From: Paraburkholderia panacisoli
Lineage (GTDB): Bacteria > Pseudomonadota > Gammaproteobacteria > Burkholderiales > Burkholderiaceae
Direction: 5' to 3'
Length of the DNA: 63,951 nucleotides
Assembly (NCBI RefSeq): GCF_008369935.1
Contig: NZ_VTUZ01000051.1
Span: 1-63,951 of the forward strand
Position numbers and translations under genes: made by a program
In this document: in pieces, positions 1-9,205 of the stretch
Layout: the number at the start of each line of letters is the position of its first letter
Position numbering within the stretch: position 1 is the stretch's first letter
Notes under the pieces: model-generated
What the model was told of the DNA's origin: nothing
Seen by the model: the letters and a program-made list of their open reading frames with translations, nothing else
The model's database searches: none

Positions 1-532
1 ACCAGGCCGCCGCTGTTGCGCAGTCGCACGCCCAACCGCGCAACAGACGGTGCACTTCGGTGATGCAACAGCCCTTCAGCGAATAGCGGCGCCTGTGGAT
101 AACTTCCCCGCTATAAATAAAGGGAAGAGTTGAAGAACAAACCTTCGCAACACGATGCCCGAGGTGCCAAGAATCAACATGTATATATGCAGATAACGCA
201 TCCAGGGGTATTCGTACTTCCCGTGCAATATCTGGCGGTTGCAGGCCGCTGAGGCTTGCCCAACAAGGGTTTGCGGCTTCCTGGACAGCGCCCGATCATA
301 AATTACACAAGTCTTTGATCTGTCGGAAATTCTTCGTGCAAATCGCCACAATTTGCACGATTCGGACGATTACCCCAAGTCGCGGAACTGGAACACGTGA
401 CGACGTCGCGCGGTGCGGCGATATCAATGGCCTGGAAATATGTCGGTGCTGTTCCGGTCTGTGTGGTGCGTGTTTCTGTCTGCTGCGGCCTGGTGTATGT
501 GTTTGCCTGGACCGTCGCAGACACGAACTCCT
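1..532. other. no supported gene
   Basis: No reading frame here has a convincing family match. A plus-strand frame ending in a stop at about position 89 could be the 3' end of a gene lying outside the window, but it is too short to judge. The stretch 105-470 is AT-richer than its surroundings and lies downstream of the minus-strand transporter operon, so it probably holds that operon's 3' untranslated region. Confidence 0.4.
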
Positions 533-1300
533 TTAACGAGCCGTGTCGATACCCAACGCGTCGACAGCCTTGCGCTGATAGCCATTCGTCGCGAGCAACA
601 GGCTGCGTGAATACTCGTTATCGACCTGCTGCGCTCTGATTTTCTCCACATCGAGTTCTTCGACGATCTCGCCATTGCGCATGATCGCGACACGCGAGCA
701 CAGAAAGCTCACGACAGCGAGATTGTGGGTGACAAGAATCATCGTCAGATTACGCTCGCGATGCAGGCGCTTGAGCAAGTTCAATATCTCAGCTTGCACG
801 GAGACATCGAGCGCCGATGTAGGCTCGTCGAGCAGCAACACACGCGGCTCGACGATCAGCGCGCGCGCAATCGCCACGCGTTGCCGCTGCCCACCCGATA
901 GCTGATGCGGATAGCGAAATCGAAACGACGCATTGAGTCCGACTTCACGCAGCGCATTGACGATACGTTCTTCATGGTGGCAGATGCCGTTGATACGCAA
1001 CGGTTCGCGCAATGTCTGATCAACAGTGAAGCGTGGATGCAGCGAGCCGTATGGGTCCTGAAACACCATTTGCACAGCGCACTTTTGCGCGACACCGCCT
1101 TGCTGCGCAATGCGCAACGTGCCCTGCGCGATAGGCGTCAATCCGCTCAACGCACGAAGAATGGTCGACTTGCCGGAACCCGACTCACCGGCGAGCCCGA
1201 ACACTTCGCCTTGCGCTACATGAAAGCTCGCATCGCGGACGGCATCGACTGCGCCCGCGACCGTCTTGAAGCGCACTGTCAACGCATCGACGTCGATCAT
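533..1300 (-). CDS. dipeptide/oligopeptide ABC transporter ATP-binding protein (DppF type)
   Basis: This 255-residue protein is the second ATPase of a dipeptide importer and energises uptake at the inner face of the membrane. Visible motifs are Walker A GESGSGKS, the signature LSGGQRQRVAIARAL and Walker B LLLDEPTSALD. The start at 1300 is chosen because its ATG overlaps the TGA of the upstream ATPase gene in an ATGA junction; a longer frame reaches 1447 but runs through that neighbour. It is shorter than typical DppF proteins and seems to lack the C-terminal oligopeptide-transporter extension. It is the last gene of the minus-strand operon that begins with the RpiR regulator. Confidence 0.88.
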   Translation of the reverse strand: MIDVDALTVRFKTVAGAVDAVRDASFHVAQGEVFGLAGESGSGKSTILRALSGLTPIAQGTLRIAQQGGVAQKCAVQMVFQDPYGSLHPRFTVDQTLREPLRINGICHHEERIVNALREVGLNASFRFRYPHQLSGGQRQRVAIARALIVEPRVLLLDEPTSALDVSVQAEILNLLKRLHRERNLTMILVTHNLAVVSFLCSRVAIMRNGEIVEELDVEKIRAQQVDNEYSRSLLLATNGYQRKAVDALGIDTAR

Positions 1301-2178
1301 ACGGACGCTCCTTGCGTATCGTTGAGCCATGCAGGATCGCGCGACAGAACGGGCAATTCGGCAGGTGGATTGGCAAGCGGCGGATTCGCAGCAAGCAACC
1401 CGTGCGTATAAGGGTGTTGTGCATGCACGAGATCGCGCGCCGCGCATGTTTCGACGACACGCCCCGCATACATCACCACCACCCGATCGCAGAACGACAT
1501 CACGAGCGGCAAGTCATGGCTGATAAAAATGAGGCCGGTATCATGTTTGGCTATCATCTCGTCGAGTACGGCGAGCACCTGCATCGATACGAGCACGTCG
1601 AGCGCACTGGTCGGCTCATCGGCGATCAGCAGGCGTGGTCCCGTCGATACCATCATCGCGATCATCACGCGCTGTCCCATGCCGCCAGAAAGCTCATGCG
1701 GATATGAATCCGCCACACGCGCGGGGTTGCGGATATGCACCGCTTCGAGGGTCGCAATGATCTTCTCACGCATCTCCCGCCGGTTAAGCTTCGGATTATG
1801 CAGTGCGAACGCCTCGCGCATTTGCTGCGCGACAGTCATCACCGGGTTCAGCGAGTACTTCGGATCTTGCAGGATCATGCCCATTTGCTGACCGCATAGA
1901 CGGCGGCGCCTGTCGGCGCGCATATTCAGCAGATCATTTCCGTCGAAGCGCAACCTCTTCGCGGTGCAATGCGCGGCAGGCGGCAGAAGTCCGAGCAGCG
2001 CGCGGCCGGTCAGCGACTTGCCCGAACCCGATTCACCGACGATGCCAAGCCGCTCGCCTTTATTCAGCGTCAGAGAGAGACCGCGCACGGCTTCATTCAG
2101 CGTACCGTCGTGCGTGCGAAATGCGATGCGCAGATCGTCGATTTCACAGAGAGGCGAGCGCGTCTCGTTCGTGCCCAT
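1297..2178 (-). CDS. dipeptide/oligopeptide ABC transporter ATP-binding protein (DppD type)
   Basis: First ATPase subunit of the peptide importer, about 293 residues. Walker A GESGSGKS lies near residue 45, the signature LSGGMGQRV near residue 155, and Walker B LLIADEPTSALD follows. The C-terminal part has the proline-rich oligopeptide-transporter extension (HPYTHGLLAANPP). The start at 2178 leaves one base after the permease stop; an in-frame ATG at 2190 would overlap the permease by 11 bases. The C-terminus overlaps the next ATPase gene by four bases, which indicates translational coupling. Confidence 0.88.
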   Translation of the reverse strand: MGTNETRSPLCEIDDLRIAFRTHDGTLNEAVRGLSLTLNKGERLGIVGESGSGKSLTGRALLGLLPPAAHCTAKRLRFDGNDLLNMRADRRRRLCGQQMGMILQDPKYSLNPVMTVAQQMREAFALHNPKLNRREMREKIIATLEAVHIRNPARVADSYPHELSGGMGQRVMIAMMVSTGPRLLIADEPTSALDVLVSMQVLAVLDEMIAKHDTGLIFISHDLPLVMSFCDRVVVMYAGRVVETCAARDLVHAQHPYTHGLLAANPPLANPPAELPVLSRDPAWLNDTQGASV

Positions 2179-2179
2179 A

Positions 2180-3094
2180 TCAGTCTCCATGGCGGGGATC
2201 GAACACGTCGCGCAAGCCGTCGCCGAGCAGATTGAATGCGAGGCTCACGAGCAGAATCGCGAAGCCCGGGATCGTCGCCACCCACCACGCGTCGAGCAGC
2301 ACGTTGCGGCCCGACGCGACCATGAAGCCCCATTCGGGACTGGGCGGTTGTGCGCCAAGCCCCAGAAAACCAAGGCCTGCGACGGTCAGAATGATACCAG
2401 CCATATCAAGCGTCGCACGAACGATCACCGATGACGAACACAGCGGCACGATATAGCGCAGCAGAATGCGCAGGTTTGACGCGCCTTGCAGCCGCGCAAC
2501 GTGTATGAAATCGGCTTGCACGAGCCTCAACGTTTCGGCGCGTGCAAGACGCGCATACGCGGGCCACGCGGTAATCGAAATAGCGATCACCGCATTGAAT
2601 ACACCCGGCCCCAATGCCGCAGCGAATGCGAGTGCGAGCACGATCTTCGGGAACGCTAGTGCGATATCCGTCACGCGCATCAGCACGTTATCGACCCAGC
2701 CTCCGAAGAAGCCTGCTGTCGTGCCGATCATCAAGCCGATCGGCACGACGACCACGACAACGAGGATCGCAATCGACAGCGTCAGGTACGAGCCGTAAAT
2801 GATGCGCGAAAGAATATCGCGTCCGAGCTGATCGGTGCCAAGCCAATGAGAGGTCGAACCGGGCGGCAACAGACGGTCGGACAACACCTGCCGGAGCGGA
2901 TCATGCGGCGCGATCCAAGGGCCGAGGACGGCGCCGATCACGAGCAGCATGAGGATCGACAGACCGAACACCGATAGTGGATTACCCGAGAAACGCCGCC
3001 AGCGCCGATACGCAAGACCGAGCGCCGCCTGCCTGCGCGAAGCTGGCGTATCGGTCAGCAACCAGGCTCTCCACGTTGAGCGAGGCACGTTCAT
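2180..3094 (-). CDS. dipeptide ABC transporter permease (DppC type)
   Basis: Inner-membrane permease of 304 residues with an N-terminal segment typical of DppC (SGNPLSVFGLSILMLLVIGA) and about six membrane helices. The EAA loop reads approximately EWGFMVASGRNVLL just before the last helices. The frame is open to 3190, but the ATG at 3094 fits the family length and lies 58 bases after the other permease gene. It pairs with the DppB-type permease to form the translocation channel. Confidence 0.86.
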   Translation of the reverse strand: MNVPRSTWRAWLLTDTPASRRQAALGLAYRRWRRFSGNPLSVFGLSILMLLVIGAVLGPWIAPHDPLRQVLSDRLLPPGSTSHWLGTDQLGRDILSRIIYGSYLTLSIAILVVVVVVPIGLMIGTTAGFFGGWVDNVLMRVTDIALAFPKIVLALAFAAALGPGVFNAVIAISITAWPAYARLARAETLRLVQADFIHVARLQGASNLRILLRYIVPLCSSSVIVRATLDMAGIILTVAGLGFLGLGAQPPSPEWGFMVASGRNVLLDAWWVATIPGFAILLVSLAFNLLGDGLRDVFDPRHGD

Positions 3095-3152
3095 CGGCAA
3101 GTCCTGAGCTGAAGTTTCAACAGGTGGACGCACGTTGCAGATCTCCGTTGCA

Positions 3153-4223
3153 TCAGCGGGCGCGCGGATCGAGCACGCGATAGAGCGCATCCGTCAGCAG
3201 GTTCAACGCAATGAAAGTAATGCCGATCACGAGCGTGCTGCCGAGCACGGCATTCATATCAGCGTTGAGCAGCGCGCCCGTCAGATACGAACCGATGCCC
3301 GGCCACGCGAATACAATTTCGGTGAGCACCGAGCCTTCGAGCAGAAAGCTATACGACAGTGCAATCACCGTCAGCAGCGGCACCGCGATATTGCCGAATG
3401 CGTGCACCCACACGACTCGCCGCTCGGACAAGCCTTTTGCGCGTGCCGTCGTGATGTACTCCTGGTTCAACTGGTCGAGCATGAACGAGCGCGTCATCCG
3501 ACTCAGATAGGCGACCGAGTAGTAGCCCAATATCGCAGCGGGCAACGCGATATGCGACAGTGCATTGAAAAACACATCCCATTCCCCCGCGATCAGCGAA
3601 TCGATCAACAGGCTGCCCGTGTGCGTATCGACCATGCCATCGAACACGGGGTCGATTCTTCCTGGTCCCGACACCCAATGCAGCTTCGCATAGAACAACA
3701 GCAGTCCCATCAGACCGAGCCAGAACACGGGCACTGAACTGCCGATCAGGGCGATGAAACGCGCGACGTGATCGATCCAGCGGTTGTGCCGTGTCGCAGC
3801 AATCACGCCGAGCGGCACACCGACCAATACGCCGATGATTGTCGACAGTGTCGCGAGTTCCAATGTGGCCGGGAAGACGCGCTTGATGTCGTCGAGCACG
3901 GGATTCGCCGTCAGCAGCGATACACCCAGATCGCCGTGCAGCACGGCGCGCACATAGATGAAAAACTGCTCGGCAAGGGGCTTGTCGAGTCCAAGCTGAA
4001 TGCGCGCGGCCGCATAAGCGCTCGCCGACGCGCGATCGCCGAGTATTGCGAGCACGGGATCGATCGGCACCTTGCGGCCGATCACGAAGGTCACGGCCAG
4101 CAAGCCCGTGAACGTGACGGCGAGCGTGAGCGCCCAGCGCAGCACGCGCAACGTCCAGCGCACGGTCGCGCTGCGCGCGGACGCAGCGCGTATCTGGTCA
4201 ATAGGAGTGGTCGTCGTCGACAT
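3153..4223 (-). CDS. dipeptide ABC transporter permease (DppB type)
   Basis: Inner-membrane permease of 356 residues. Hydrophobic helices begin around residue 25 (LRWALTLAVTFTGLLAVTFV), and the C-terminal half has the binding-protein-dependent transport fold with TTARAKGLSERRVVWVHAF, the cytoplasmic EAA loop that contacts the ATPases. The start at 4223 lies 11 bases after the binding-protein gene; the frame stays open to 4463 but that extension has no family resemblance. Third gene of the transporter set. Confidence 0.87.
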   Translation of the reverse strand: MSTTTTPIDQIRAASARSATVRWTLRVLRWALTLAVTFTGLLAVTFVIGRKVPIDPVLAILGDRASASAYAAARIQLGLDKPLAEQFFIYVRAVLHGDLGVSLLTANPVLDDIKRVFPATLELATLSTIIGVLVGVPLGVIAATRHNRWIDHVARFIALIGSSVPVFWLGLMGLLLFYAKLHWVSGPGRIDPVFDGMVDTHTGSLLIDSLIAGEWDVFFNALSHIALPAAILGYYSVAYLSRMTRSFMLDQLNQEYITTARAKGLSERRVVWVHAFGNIAVPLLTVIALSYSFLLEGSVLTEIVFAWPGIGSYLTGALLNADMNAVLGSTLVIGITFIALNLLTDALYRVLDPRAR

Positions 4224-4234
4224 GTTTCGCGCGC

Positions 4235-5842
4235 TTACTGCTTCTTCACATGCAGATACGACACGAGATCGTTGATTGGACCGACTTCGAGGCCCGACAC
4301 GCCCGGACGCATCGCCACTTGCGACACCTGCTGGAACATGATGACGAACGGCGACTTTGCGAGCATTTCCTTCTGCATCGTCTGATAGAGTTGCGCACGC
4401 TTTGTCGTCGACGATTCGGCGAGCGCCGCATTGGTCTGTTTCGTCAGATCGGGAATGTCCCACGAATTACGCCATGCGAGCATCTTGTACGCAGACTTGT
4501 CAGAGTTGTCTGGATTCCATGCGTAGCCCTGCGCATTGCTGTGCGGGTCGATGTAATCCGCTGACCATTCGCCGATATAGATATCGTGCTGACGCGCACG
4601 ATACTTCGCGAGCGTCTGCTTGTTGTCGCCCGGAATGATCTCGACCTTGATGCCGCCTTGCGCGAGATTCGCTTGTACAGCTTGCGCAATTTCGTTGTAC
4701 GGGTAAGCGCTGCGCACATCCATCGTCACGTTGAAGCCATTGGGCAAGCCCGCTTTGGCGAGCAGCGCCTTGGCCTTGGCAACGTCCTGGTGATACGGAT
4801 TGGTATTCAACGCGCCGAGGAAACCTTCGGGCAGGAACGTTTGATGAGTCTTGAACGTGCTCTTCGTCACGTTTTTCTGAATGCCGTCATAGTCGATCAG
4901 CCATTTCATGGCTTCCTGCACTTCCGGCTTCGCGAGATTCGGGTTCTTCACGTTAAGGCCGAGGTAGAGCAACGTCGCTTGCGGCATCGACATCACCTGC
5001 ACCTTGTTGGCCTTAGTCAATGCGGCGAGATCGTCGGGGCTCAGATTGCGCGCGACATCGGCGTCGCCGTTTTCGAGCAGCAGGCGCTGGCTCGCGGCTT
5101 CCGGCACATGACGCATCACGATGCGTTTCATCGCGAGCGGCAGTCGGTAGCCGTCGTATTTCTGCAGGACGATGCTGTCGTTCGCCGTCCATTTGACGAG
5201 CTTGTACGCGCCAGAGCCCGCTTCGTTCGTACGCAGCCATTCGTTGCCGAAATCGTTGCCCTTCTGATGCGACGTCAGGAGCTGCTTATCGACCACTGAC
5301 GCGGGCCACGCACCCAGCACGTTCAGCACGAATGTGGGCGAGTATTTCTGGTCGGTCGTAATGCTGACGGTCGAGTCGTCGATCTTCTTCACGTTCTGCA
5401 GCGCGTTGTCTTTGGTCAGGCCAATGCCTTGCAATACGGCCGCCGCGCCTTTATCGAGCAGCACGCAGCGCTGGATCGACCACGCGACATCATCGGCTGT
5501 CAGAGGATTGCCGGAGTGGAACTTGAGACCCGGGCGAACCTTGAACGTGAACGTGAGTCCATCAGGGCTGACCGTCCACGATTGCGCGACATCGCCATTG
5601 AATTTCGCCGGGTCTTTCAGATCGACGCGCACCAGTCGGTCATAGGTATTCGCGACATATTCTTCCGGCACGAGTTCATAGACTTCGCCGGGATCGAGCG
5701 TCGAGAATTCGTCGAGCGTGGTGGCGATCACCAGCATGTCTTTCGGCGTCGCCGCCAATGCAGTACTTGTTGTCGTCATCGTAAGCGTCAGTGCGGACAC
5801 GACCGCGACTGCCGCCAGCGCATTGCGCAAAACCAGATTCAT
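4235..5842 (-). CDS. extracellular solute-binding protein family 5 (peptide-binding)
   Basis: Periplasmic receptor of 535 residues that delivers peptides to the permease. It begins with a clear signal peptide (MNLVLRNALAAVAVVSALTL, with likely cleavage after the ALA before ATPKD). Family 5 landmarks include LDPGEVYELV near the mature N-terminus and FKVRPGLKFHSGNPLTADDV around residue 105. The start at 5842 is chosen because the signal peptide begins there; a frame extension to 5896 adds a non-signal segment. With the adjacent D-Ala-D-Ala dipeptidase, muropeptide-derived dipeptides are plausible ligands, but this is inferred from context only. Confidence 0.9.
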   Translation of the reverse strand: MNLVLRNALAAVAVVSALTLTMTTTSTALAATPKDMLVIATTLDEFSTLDPGEVYELVPEEYVANTYDRLVRVDLKDPAKFNGDVAQSWTVSPDGLTFTFKVRPGLKFHSGNPLTADDVAWSIQRCVLLDKGAAAVLQGIGLTKDNALQNVKKIDDSTVSITTDQKYSPTFVLNVLGAWPASVVDKQLLTSHQKGNDFGNEWLRTNEAGSGAYKLVKWTANDSIVLQKYDGYRLPLAMKRIVMRHVPEAASQRLLLENGDADVARNLSPDDLAALTKANKVQVMSMPQATLLYLGLNVKNPNLAKPEVQEAMKWLIDYDGIQKNVTKSTFKTHQTFLPEGFLGALNTNPYHQDVAKAKALLAKAGLPNGFNVTMDVRSAYPYNEIAQAVQANLAQGGIKVEIIPGDNKQTLAKYRARQHDIYIGEWSADYIDPHSNAQGYAWNPDNSDKSAYKMLAWRNSWDIPDLTKQTNAALAESSTTKRAQLYQTMQKEMLAKSPFVIMFQQVSQVAMRPGVSGLEVGPINDLVSYLHVKKQ

Positions 5843-5911
5843 ACTCGCTCCGTATCGAGAGGGAAAAGCGGTGAGAAACCCGCAAACGGACAGCAAAGAA
5901 CCAGAACGCGA

Positions 5912-6478
5912 TTACATCAATTTCAGAGGGCCGCTTTCGGTATTGTCAATAACGGGCAGCGAGCGCGAACCCGGAATTTCATAATGCCACCATTCGCTCG
6001 GAATATGCGTGAATCCTGCCGCATGCATGATGCCAAGCAGCAGCAGGCGATTGCGCTGCACATCCTGCGGCAATCCGTGATGGAAGTGCTCGGACTCCTT
6101 GATCATTGCATCGAAGCCCGTGCCCATGTCGAGCGCTTCACCGTTGCTGTCGATCAAGGTGAGATCGAGCGCCGTACCCCGGCTATGGTTCGAGCCTCGG
6201 CCAAGTTCTGCGATATACGTGGGATCGGGCAGAAAATCCCACAGTACTTTTTGTGCTTGCGGCGGACGGTACGCATCGAAAATGTGCAGCTTCATGCCGA
6301 CGCTTTCAGCAAGTTCGACGGCTTTGCGCAATCTGGCTTCAGCGGGCGCGAGCAGCAGGGCGTGCGCTTCCTTGTAGATCGCCTTGCCGGTGAAATTGCG
6401 ATCGGTCGCATACACGAGGTCGACTTCGACGCCGTGCGTTTCCGGTGTGATGTGAATGAGGTGCGGTGTATCGGACAT
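5912..6478 (-). CDS. ddpX: D-alanyl-D-alanine dipeptidase
   Basis: Zinc peptidase of 188 residues (VanX/DdpX family) that hydrolyses D-Ala-D-Ala. Metal-binding motifs are visible: SNHSRGTALDLTL supplies a His and an Asp, and EWWHYE supplies the catalytic Glu and the third ligand His. The ATG at 6478 lies five bases after the RpiR gene; a frame extension to 6997 overlaps RpiR and is a shadow. The E. coli ddpXABCDF locus has the same combination of dipeptidase and dipeptide transporter, so the role is probably recycling of cell-wall D-Ala-D-Ala. Confidence 0.9.
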   Translation of the reverse strand: MSDTPHLIHITPETHGVEVDLVYATDRNFTGKAIYKEAHALLLAPAEARLRKAVELAESVGMKLHIFDAYRPPQAQKVLWDFLPDPTYIAELGRGSNHSRGTALDLTLIDSNGEALDMGTGFDAMIKESEHFHHGLPQDVQRNRLLLLGIMHAAGFTHIPSEWWHYEIPGSRSLPVIDNTESGPLKLM

Positions 6479-6483
6479 GATTG

Positions 6484-7359
6484 TCAAAGATCGAATTGAT
6501 CGGGTTCGCGTTGCAACTCGCGGTTGTGCGCGACACGTTTGTCGATAGTGGAGCCGAGCCGCTCGACAATCGACGTAATCAGCAGGTTGAACAGGCAAGT
6601 GAGCGGCGCCAGCGAATCGCAGAACTGACCGACATCGGTTTTCACTTGCAGCAGATCGCAGGCGAAGTCTCGCGCCCACGGGCAATAGAGATCGGTGACG
6701 AGCGCGAACGGCAATTCGCGCCGTGCCGCCGCCTCGCAATAGCGGCGCGCGATGCGCGAATAGGCACCCGTGTCGGTGACGATCAGATATGGCGACGCGA
6801 ACTCCGAATTCAGCGACTCCACATACGAGCCTGACATGCCGGCGGAAAGGAACACACGTGGCCGCAGATATTCGAGGTAGCTGTGAAATGCATTCGAAAT
6901 GCCGCGCGTCGATTGAATGCCGAGAATAAAGACGGCATCCGCAGCGGCAATGCGTTGCCCGACGCGGGCGAATGTGTCGCCTAGTGCGAGCTGGCACACA
7001 TAGCGGATAGCATCGAGATCGAGCGAATGCGCGAGCGCCGTGTCACTCGTGTCTTCCACGCCGTTCGCGTAGCCGTCGAGGCGCTCGCTGCGCCAGGCGT
7101 CGAGGCGATCAGTGATGAACCATGGCCGTGTTTGTGCACCGCGGGATTCGCGCTTCAGGTCGTCGAGATTGCGATAGCCGACGCTGCGCACAAAGCGCTC
7201 GACCGAAATGCCGCTCGTGCCCGTCTGTTGCGCGATCTGATCCGCCGTCTCCGGACCGAGGCGCTCCAGATTCGCAAGCATATAACTGGCAATGCGCTTG
7301 GCCGTGGGCGTCAGCGTCGCAAAACTCGCTTCGACTGTATGAGCGAATGCGGTGGACAT
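6484..7359 (-). CDS. MurR/RpiR family transcriptional regulator (HTH plus SIS domain)
   Basis: Regulator of 291 residues. The N-terminal 75 residues form the RpiR helix-turn-helix (LTPTAKRIASYMLANLERLG, then SGISVERFVRSVGYRNLDDL), and residues of about 130-250 form a SIS phosphosugar-binding domain. It is the first gene of the minus-strand operon and lies five bases before the dipeptidase gene. RpiR regulators commonly sense amino-sugar phosphates, which would fit control of cell-wall recycling genes. No operator palindrome was identified in the upstream 280 bases. Confidence 0.88.
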   Translation of the reverse strand: MSTAFAHTVEASFATLTPTAKRIASYMLANLERLGPETADQIAQQTGTSGISVERFVRSVGYRNLDDLKRESRGAQTRPWFITDRLDAWRSERLDGYANGVEDTSDTALAHSLDLDAIRYVCQLALGDTFARVGQRIAAADAVFILGIQSTRGISNAFHSYLEYLRPRVFLSAGMSGSYVESLNSEFASPYLIVTDTGAYSRIARRYCEAAARRELPFALVTDLYCPWARDFACDLLQVKTDVGQFCDSLAPLTCLFNLLITSIVERLGSTIDKRVAHNRELQREPDQFDL

Positions 7360-7639
7360 CGAGTCGTGTTTCCGGTCTTCTCGTTAGTTATCCGGCATTG
7401 CTCGGCGAACTGATATGTATATAACAATGACAATAAGGCGAGTGCTAACTTCATTTTTTTATCGGATCACGAAAGCCAATAGCGAGAAGGCGCGTTGCTC
7501 GCTGAACGTTCCTGATTGCACACAACCTGAGAAAGGACCGACGACCGGTGATCCAGGCCGTGGTGGACATCGGGCTCAAGCCCGGCCGTGCAGCCGAACG
7601 TCCGGGCTTGACGGTACGGCAGGTCGAATCGACATTTCC

Positions 7640-8175
7640 GCGACAATATTTAGAGCTGAACGACGAACACCTGCACCGGTTCATCATCCCGCAGATGGGC
7701 GTTACGGCGGACATCGTGACGGTGCTTTGCAAGTCTTCGACGGCCCAGACACCCTGTCGTTGGCCGCCATTGGCCTGCACGAACATGACCGCTTTGCCCA
7801 CCTGTATGACTTCACCTCGTGGTGGTTACATGACGTGCGCGCCGAAAGGCGAACGTGCAACCAGCGGTCAAGACCGTTACCGCGCTGCGTCGCGGGCGCC
7901 GGGCATTGCCCGCTGGAAGATACAAGCGGCCCCGAAAAGTTCGTGGCGAGCACGAATTTCTCGAGCGGATTGAGACTTTACGCGGAGGCCAGATTGACCT
8001 GAACGATCTGCGCGTCGAGGCCGACGAATGGCTGATCTGGCTGATCTGGCTGGATCGGCACTTCGACCGTCTGGCGGCGAACGAACGCCTGCAGACACTG
8101 GCGCGCGGTAAGCTGTCCGCCCAGGCGAATTGCCAACCGGGGAGGCTGCCATGCAGATCAGCCTCCTTGCGGTCT
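7640..8175 (+). pseudogene. degenerate ISKra4-associated pRiA4b ORF-3-like gene and transposase start
   Basis: Translated pieces match the intact pRiA4b ORF-3-like protein at 20818-21426 from NDEHLHRF onward (NDEHLHRFIIPQMG, LYDFTSWWLHDVRAERRTCNQRSRPLPRC, VEADEWL). They are spread over several frames, so the gene is broken. Nucleotide similarity continues through the intergenic GGGGAGGCTGCCATGCAGAT, equivalent to the start region of the transposase at 21465, and stops at about 8175. The first 50 or so residues of the protein are missing here and are found inverted at 8262-8381. The 280 bases upstream (7360-7640) hold no recognised gene. Confidence 0.7.
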
Positions 8176-8261
8176 TCGCGAACGGCGGCGTGCTATCACT
8201 ATGCTTTCGGGAGCGGCCGAAGAACCACACCAGACGCGCCAATCGAACAAGAAATGACGGC

Positions 8262-8381
8262 AACACCCTGATGCTGTTGCGCAATCGCAATTTGCTCGGG
8301 AATCAACACTCGACGCCAAACTGGCGGGCCGACGCCGCGCAGACTGATTCGCAACTGGAGAACGGAAGGGTCGGAGTCCAT
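8262..8381 (-). pseudogene. inverted N-terminal fragment of pRiA4b ORF-3-like gene
   Basis: On the minus strand from 8381 the frame reads MDSDPSVLQLRISLRGVGPP then VWRRVLIPEQIAIA, which corresponds to the first 35-40 residues of the intact protein at 20818. Similarity ends at the HQ residues, close to where the plus-strand remnant at 7640 picks up. The orientation is opposite to that remnant, so this is a rearranged left end of an ISKra4-type element. The matching terminal repeat lies at 8431-8454. Confidence 0.7.
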
Positions 8382-8430
8382 CGACCCACTATAAGCTCCG
8401 CATCGGCCATGTTCGCTGGGATCCGACTTC

Positions 8431-8454
8431 AGCCCCAGCTTCGGCGCGGTCTCT
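8431..8454. repeat. ISKra4-type terminal inverted repeat, orphan
   Basis: About 21 of these 24 bases match the right-end repeat of the complete element at 22869-22892. It lies about 50 bases upstream of the inverted N-terminal fragment, the same spacing as between the left repeat (20746) and the ATG at 20818 of the complete copy, so it marks the left end of an inverted remnant. Confidence 0.7.
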
Positions 8455-8472
8455 TGGGAGGGCCAGTGTGCA

Positions 8473-8817
8473 GTGACCGGCGCTTACACCTTGAGAGCGC
8501 TGGTCGCGAATCATGCCAAGCCATGGAAGGACAGCACCGATGTAGAGAAGCTGGACCAGGGCAATGGCTTGCTGCCCGCGGGCACTTTGGACAAGGTCTA
8601 CGTCGGCTACCTTATGTCAGTCCACCCCAAGACCGGCAATCTGCTCTTCTCTGATGCGATCGACGAGGCGGAAAGTGCCCGTCTGGTGGGTGACCATACG
8701 CGTCTGCGCAAGACGCCCACAGCAGAACAGGCGGTCTACCTGGAGGCGCACTACAAGCGCTTCCTCGAGAAGCAAGCAGAGCGCAGCTCCAAGCTGCGCA
8801 ATGTAGCCGAGATCTAG
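8473..8817 (+). CDS. hypothetical protein, not recognised
   Basis: An open frame from a GTG at 8473 encodes 114 residues, acidic and lysine-rich towards the C-terminus (EQAVYLEAHYKRFLEKQAER). The composition is protein-like (NGLLPAGTLDKVYVGYLMSV), but no family was recognised. It starts 19 bases after the orphan ISKra4 terminal repeat, so its original 5' end may have been removed by the insertion and this may be a truncated gene. No good ribosome-binding site precedes the GTG. Confidence 0.4.
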   Translation: MTGAYTLRALVANHAKPWKDSTDVEKLDQGNGLLPAGTLDKVYVGYLMSVHPKTGNLLFSDAIDEAESARLVGDHTRLRKTPTAEQAVYLEAHYKRFLEKQAERSSKLRNVAEI

Positions 8818-8996
8818 CGGGCTCCAGCGGGGAGATTGTCGAGGCGGCCACCTCGACATCGTCCGTGCCTGTGAGAATCGCCCACATAGCATGTCGGCAC
8901 GTTACGGCCTACAGAAATCTTTCATACACGAAACGCTCAAGCAATTAGGCATCCGCTGGCGACAGGATGTCGCACTGGGCACGCGGATAAACCGTT

Positions 8997-9104
8997 TATA
9001 GTGCACTGCACAAGCCCGTGCGATCGGTAGGTGCGATCTGACGGTCGTGTTATAGTGCACTGCACAAGCCCCGTCCGATCGGCAAGTGCGATCTGACGAC
9101 CGCG
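8997..9104. repeat. 54-bp imperfect tandem duplication
   Basis: Two copies, 8997-9050 and 9051-9104, begin with the same TATAGTGCACTGCACAAGCC and share the later GTGCGATCTGACG. The 5' part contains GTGCA-C-TGCAC, an odd-centred palindrome. They lie 100-200 bases upstream of the small membrane-protein gene at 9206, so they may be regulatory repeats of its promoter. Confidence 0.75.
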
Positions 9105-9205
9105 TCCGGCGTTGCCGGGTTGCGGACAGACATGCCGCTGAAGGTGATTCGACACGCCTGTCAGCTTCGCCCAGTTTCTGTCTACACCATCAAAATGAGG
9201 TCCCT

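Noticed and set aside
94..102. TGTGGATAA, similar to a DnaA box
   Set aside because: A single copy with no cluster, iterons or replication gene nearby; no origin can be supported.
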